A stretch of 41,362 nucleotides of DNA from Treponema sp. (lineage in GTDB: Bacteria; Spirochaetota; Spirochaetia; Treponematales; Treponemataceae): positions 1-41,362 of the forward strand of contig JAGCDP010000028.1 of NCBI GenBank assembly GCA_017651065.1, given 5' to 3'. The number at the start of each line of letters is the position of its first letter. Position 1 is the first letter of the stretch. Position numbers and translations under genes: made by a program. This document shows positions 40,441-41,362 of this stretch, in pieces. The notes beneath the pieces were generated by a model. That model had not been told where the DNA came from. It saw nothing but the letters and a program-made list of their open reading frames with translations, and did no database searches.

Positions 40441-41202
40441 ATGCGTAACTTTATTACTTTTGTAACATTAGGATTGTTATTAATTCCAATTGCTATTGGT
40501 CTTGCAATTGTTTATCCATTTTCAAAAAAAACTGCCAAAAAACTTTCTGATTTTTGCGTTAAAAAAATGCCGGTAAAAGTTTTTGGTGTTCTTCATAAAA
40601 TTGACGGCTTTAACTTTTTTGGCTACGAAGAATCAAAGGCTGAACTCCCTGGTGAATTTATGATTATCTGTAATCACCAGAGTCTTTTTGATATTCCTGC
40701 ATTTATGCGCTTTATGCCTGAAGTTGATCTTCGTTTTATTGCAAAGGATGCACTTGGAAAAGGAATTCCGCTTGTATCACCTATGCTTAAATCACAACAG
40801 CATTGTTTAATTCCACGTAATGTTCGTCCGTTTGAATCTGTAAAACTGATTTCTGATTTTGGTAAACGCTCAAAAGAGCAGAAGCTTGTACCGGTTCTTT
40901 TCCCGGAAGGGACACGCTCGCGTGATGGAAACCTTGGAAAATTTTATTCTGCTGGCTTCAGGACTCTTACAGAAGCCAGTGGTCTTCCTGTTGTAGTTTG
41001 TGCCGTAGACGGCGGCTGGAAAATTGCAGATTTAAAAGGATTATTAAAAAATATAAAGAAGGGTAGTTACCGCTTAAAGGTTTTAAAGATTTATCCTTGT
41101 CCAAACGGAAAAGAAGAATGTCAGAAAGTTTTAGATGAAAGTAAGGAACTTATAGAAGCCCAGCTGAATGAATGGCGTCAAAAGCCACTGACAGAACGTT
41201 AA
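40441..41202 (+). CDS. plsC: 1-acyl-sn-glycerol-3-phosphate acyltransferase (PlsC family)
   Basis: A 253-residue membrane-associated acyltransferase making phosphatidic acid. Residues 4-28 form an N-terminal membrane segment. CNHQSLFD is the catalytic HxxxxD motif, and FPEGTRSRDG the glycerol-phosphate-binding block. IPRNVRPFESVKLI and LPVVVCAVDGG fit the remaining conserved blocks. The ATG at 40441 is favoured over a TTG two codons upstream; neither has a ribosome site. The intergenic gap to dinG is 20 nt. The stop is followed by the start of a family C hairpin that is cut off by the right-hand IS. Confidence 0.9.
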   Translation: MRNFITFVTLGLLLIPIAIGLAIVYPFSKKTAKKLSDFCVKKMPVKVFGVLHKIDGFNFFGYEESKAELPGEFMIICNHQSLFDIPAFMRFMPEVDLRFIAKDALGKGIPLVSPMLKSQQHCLIPRNVRPFESVKLISDFGKRSKEQKLVPVLFPEGTRSRDGNLGKFYSAGFRTLTEASGLPVVVCAVDGGWKIADLKGLLKNIKKGSYRLKVLKIYPCPNGKEECQKVLDESKELIEAQLNEWRQKPLTER

Positions 41203-41221
41203 AAAAAGATTCCCGCGTCGA
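41201..41221. repeat. Truncated family C palindrome at the IS junction
   Basis: The 17 nt from the A run through GATTCCCGCG (41201-41217) are identical to 12766-12782. There they begin the palindrome ATTCCCGCGCGGGAAT. Here the second arm is missing and IS sequence starts at 41222. Confidence 0.5.
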
Positions 41222-41362
41222 TGAAGTGCACCCCAATTATTGGACACTTTAACTAGCCAATTTTAAGGACTGATTCCTAAATTGTAAAGGGGTCAGTCCT
41301 TTTAATTTAACCTTTATTCTTTTTTCGTTGTACCAACTCAGATATTTAATCAACTCTTCTTT
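41222..41362 (-). mobile_element. Right end of the same IS3-family element, inverted
   Basis: Exact reverse complement of 1-141, beginning TGAAGTGCACCCC. Its transposase points toward the plsC gene. The rest of the element lies beyond the window. Confidence 0.85.
41249..41362 (-). CDS. IS3-family transposase OrfB, C-terminal end only (second copy)
   Basis: Minus-strand frame identical to 1-114, encoding the OrfB tail with WYNEKRI and LKGLTPLQFR and ending in TAA. The 5' portion is beyond the window edge. Confidence 0.85.
   Translation of the reverse strand, partial: KEELIKYLSWYNEKRIKVKLKGLTPLQFRNQSLKLAS

Noticed and set aside
1..41362. Composite transposon carrying the whole 41 kb
   Set aside because: The cargo is core chromosomal (mutL, xseAB, flaA, tmRNA, tRNAs). 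Inverted IS ends are better explained by two separate insertions or an assembly break.

Overview
This window looks like chromosomal DNA of a host- or gut-associated Treponema (Spirochaetes). The evidence is a spirochete periplasmic flagellar sheath protein (FlaA), a radical-SAM protein of the spirochete-restricted spiro-SPASM type, many TPR proteins, moderately low GC, and a GH51 arabinofuranosidase that suggests use of plant polysaccharide. It reads as one contig or segment ending at both sides inside the same IS3-family (IS150-like) insertion sequence. Bases 1-141 and 41222-41362 are exact inverted copies of the transposase 3' end.

Layout. 1-1620: IS end, orphan PstS-like binding protein, tRNA-Pro(TGG), then a 330-bp patch of repeated tRNA-Pro 3' tails. 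1619-4604: a UvrD/HelD-type helicase split by a frameshift. 4765-6971: a hypothetical gene and cstA, translationally coupled, with a strong promoter. 7121-12342: MATE exporter, GH51 arabinofuranosidase, membrane-anchored phosphoesterase and Hsp33. 12392-12765: tmRNA. 12820-20701 (minus strand): TPR protein with a nuclease-like tail, phosphoesterase, ParB-like DUF4032 protein, and an Rsb-type partner-switch module (two PP2C phosphatases, STAS protein, HATPase kinase). 20805-23834: two TPR/coiled-coil proteins. 23942-27311 (minus strand): xseA-xseB-mutL.

27370-33925: four tightly overlapping genes form the most unusual block. They are a radical SAM/SPASM protein with an SpsF-like N-terminus, a GT2-like glycosyltransferase, an SpsF-PseG-methyltransferase triple fusion, and an ATP-grasp ligase. 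They are followed by a cell-wall amidase, a GerMN protein and flaA. I infer a nonulosonate-like glycan (or glycopeptide) pathway, possibly modifying the periplasmic flagella. 36772-41202: TPR-fused alarmone synthetase, tRNA-Glu(TTC), DinG-type helicase and a PlsC acyltransferase.

Two further themes emerge. First, three families of short palindromic repeats sit at gene boundaries, and one family has entered the mutL coding sequence in two reading frames. Second, several genes have a -10 box about 6-11 nt before the ATG, which predicts leaderless or nearly leaderless mRNAs. The three RNA genes share TTGAnn-N17-TATATT promoters.

All calls come from reading the sequence; no database search or folding calculation was run.
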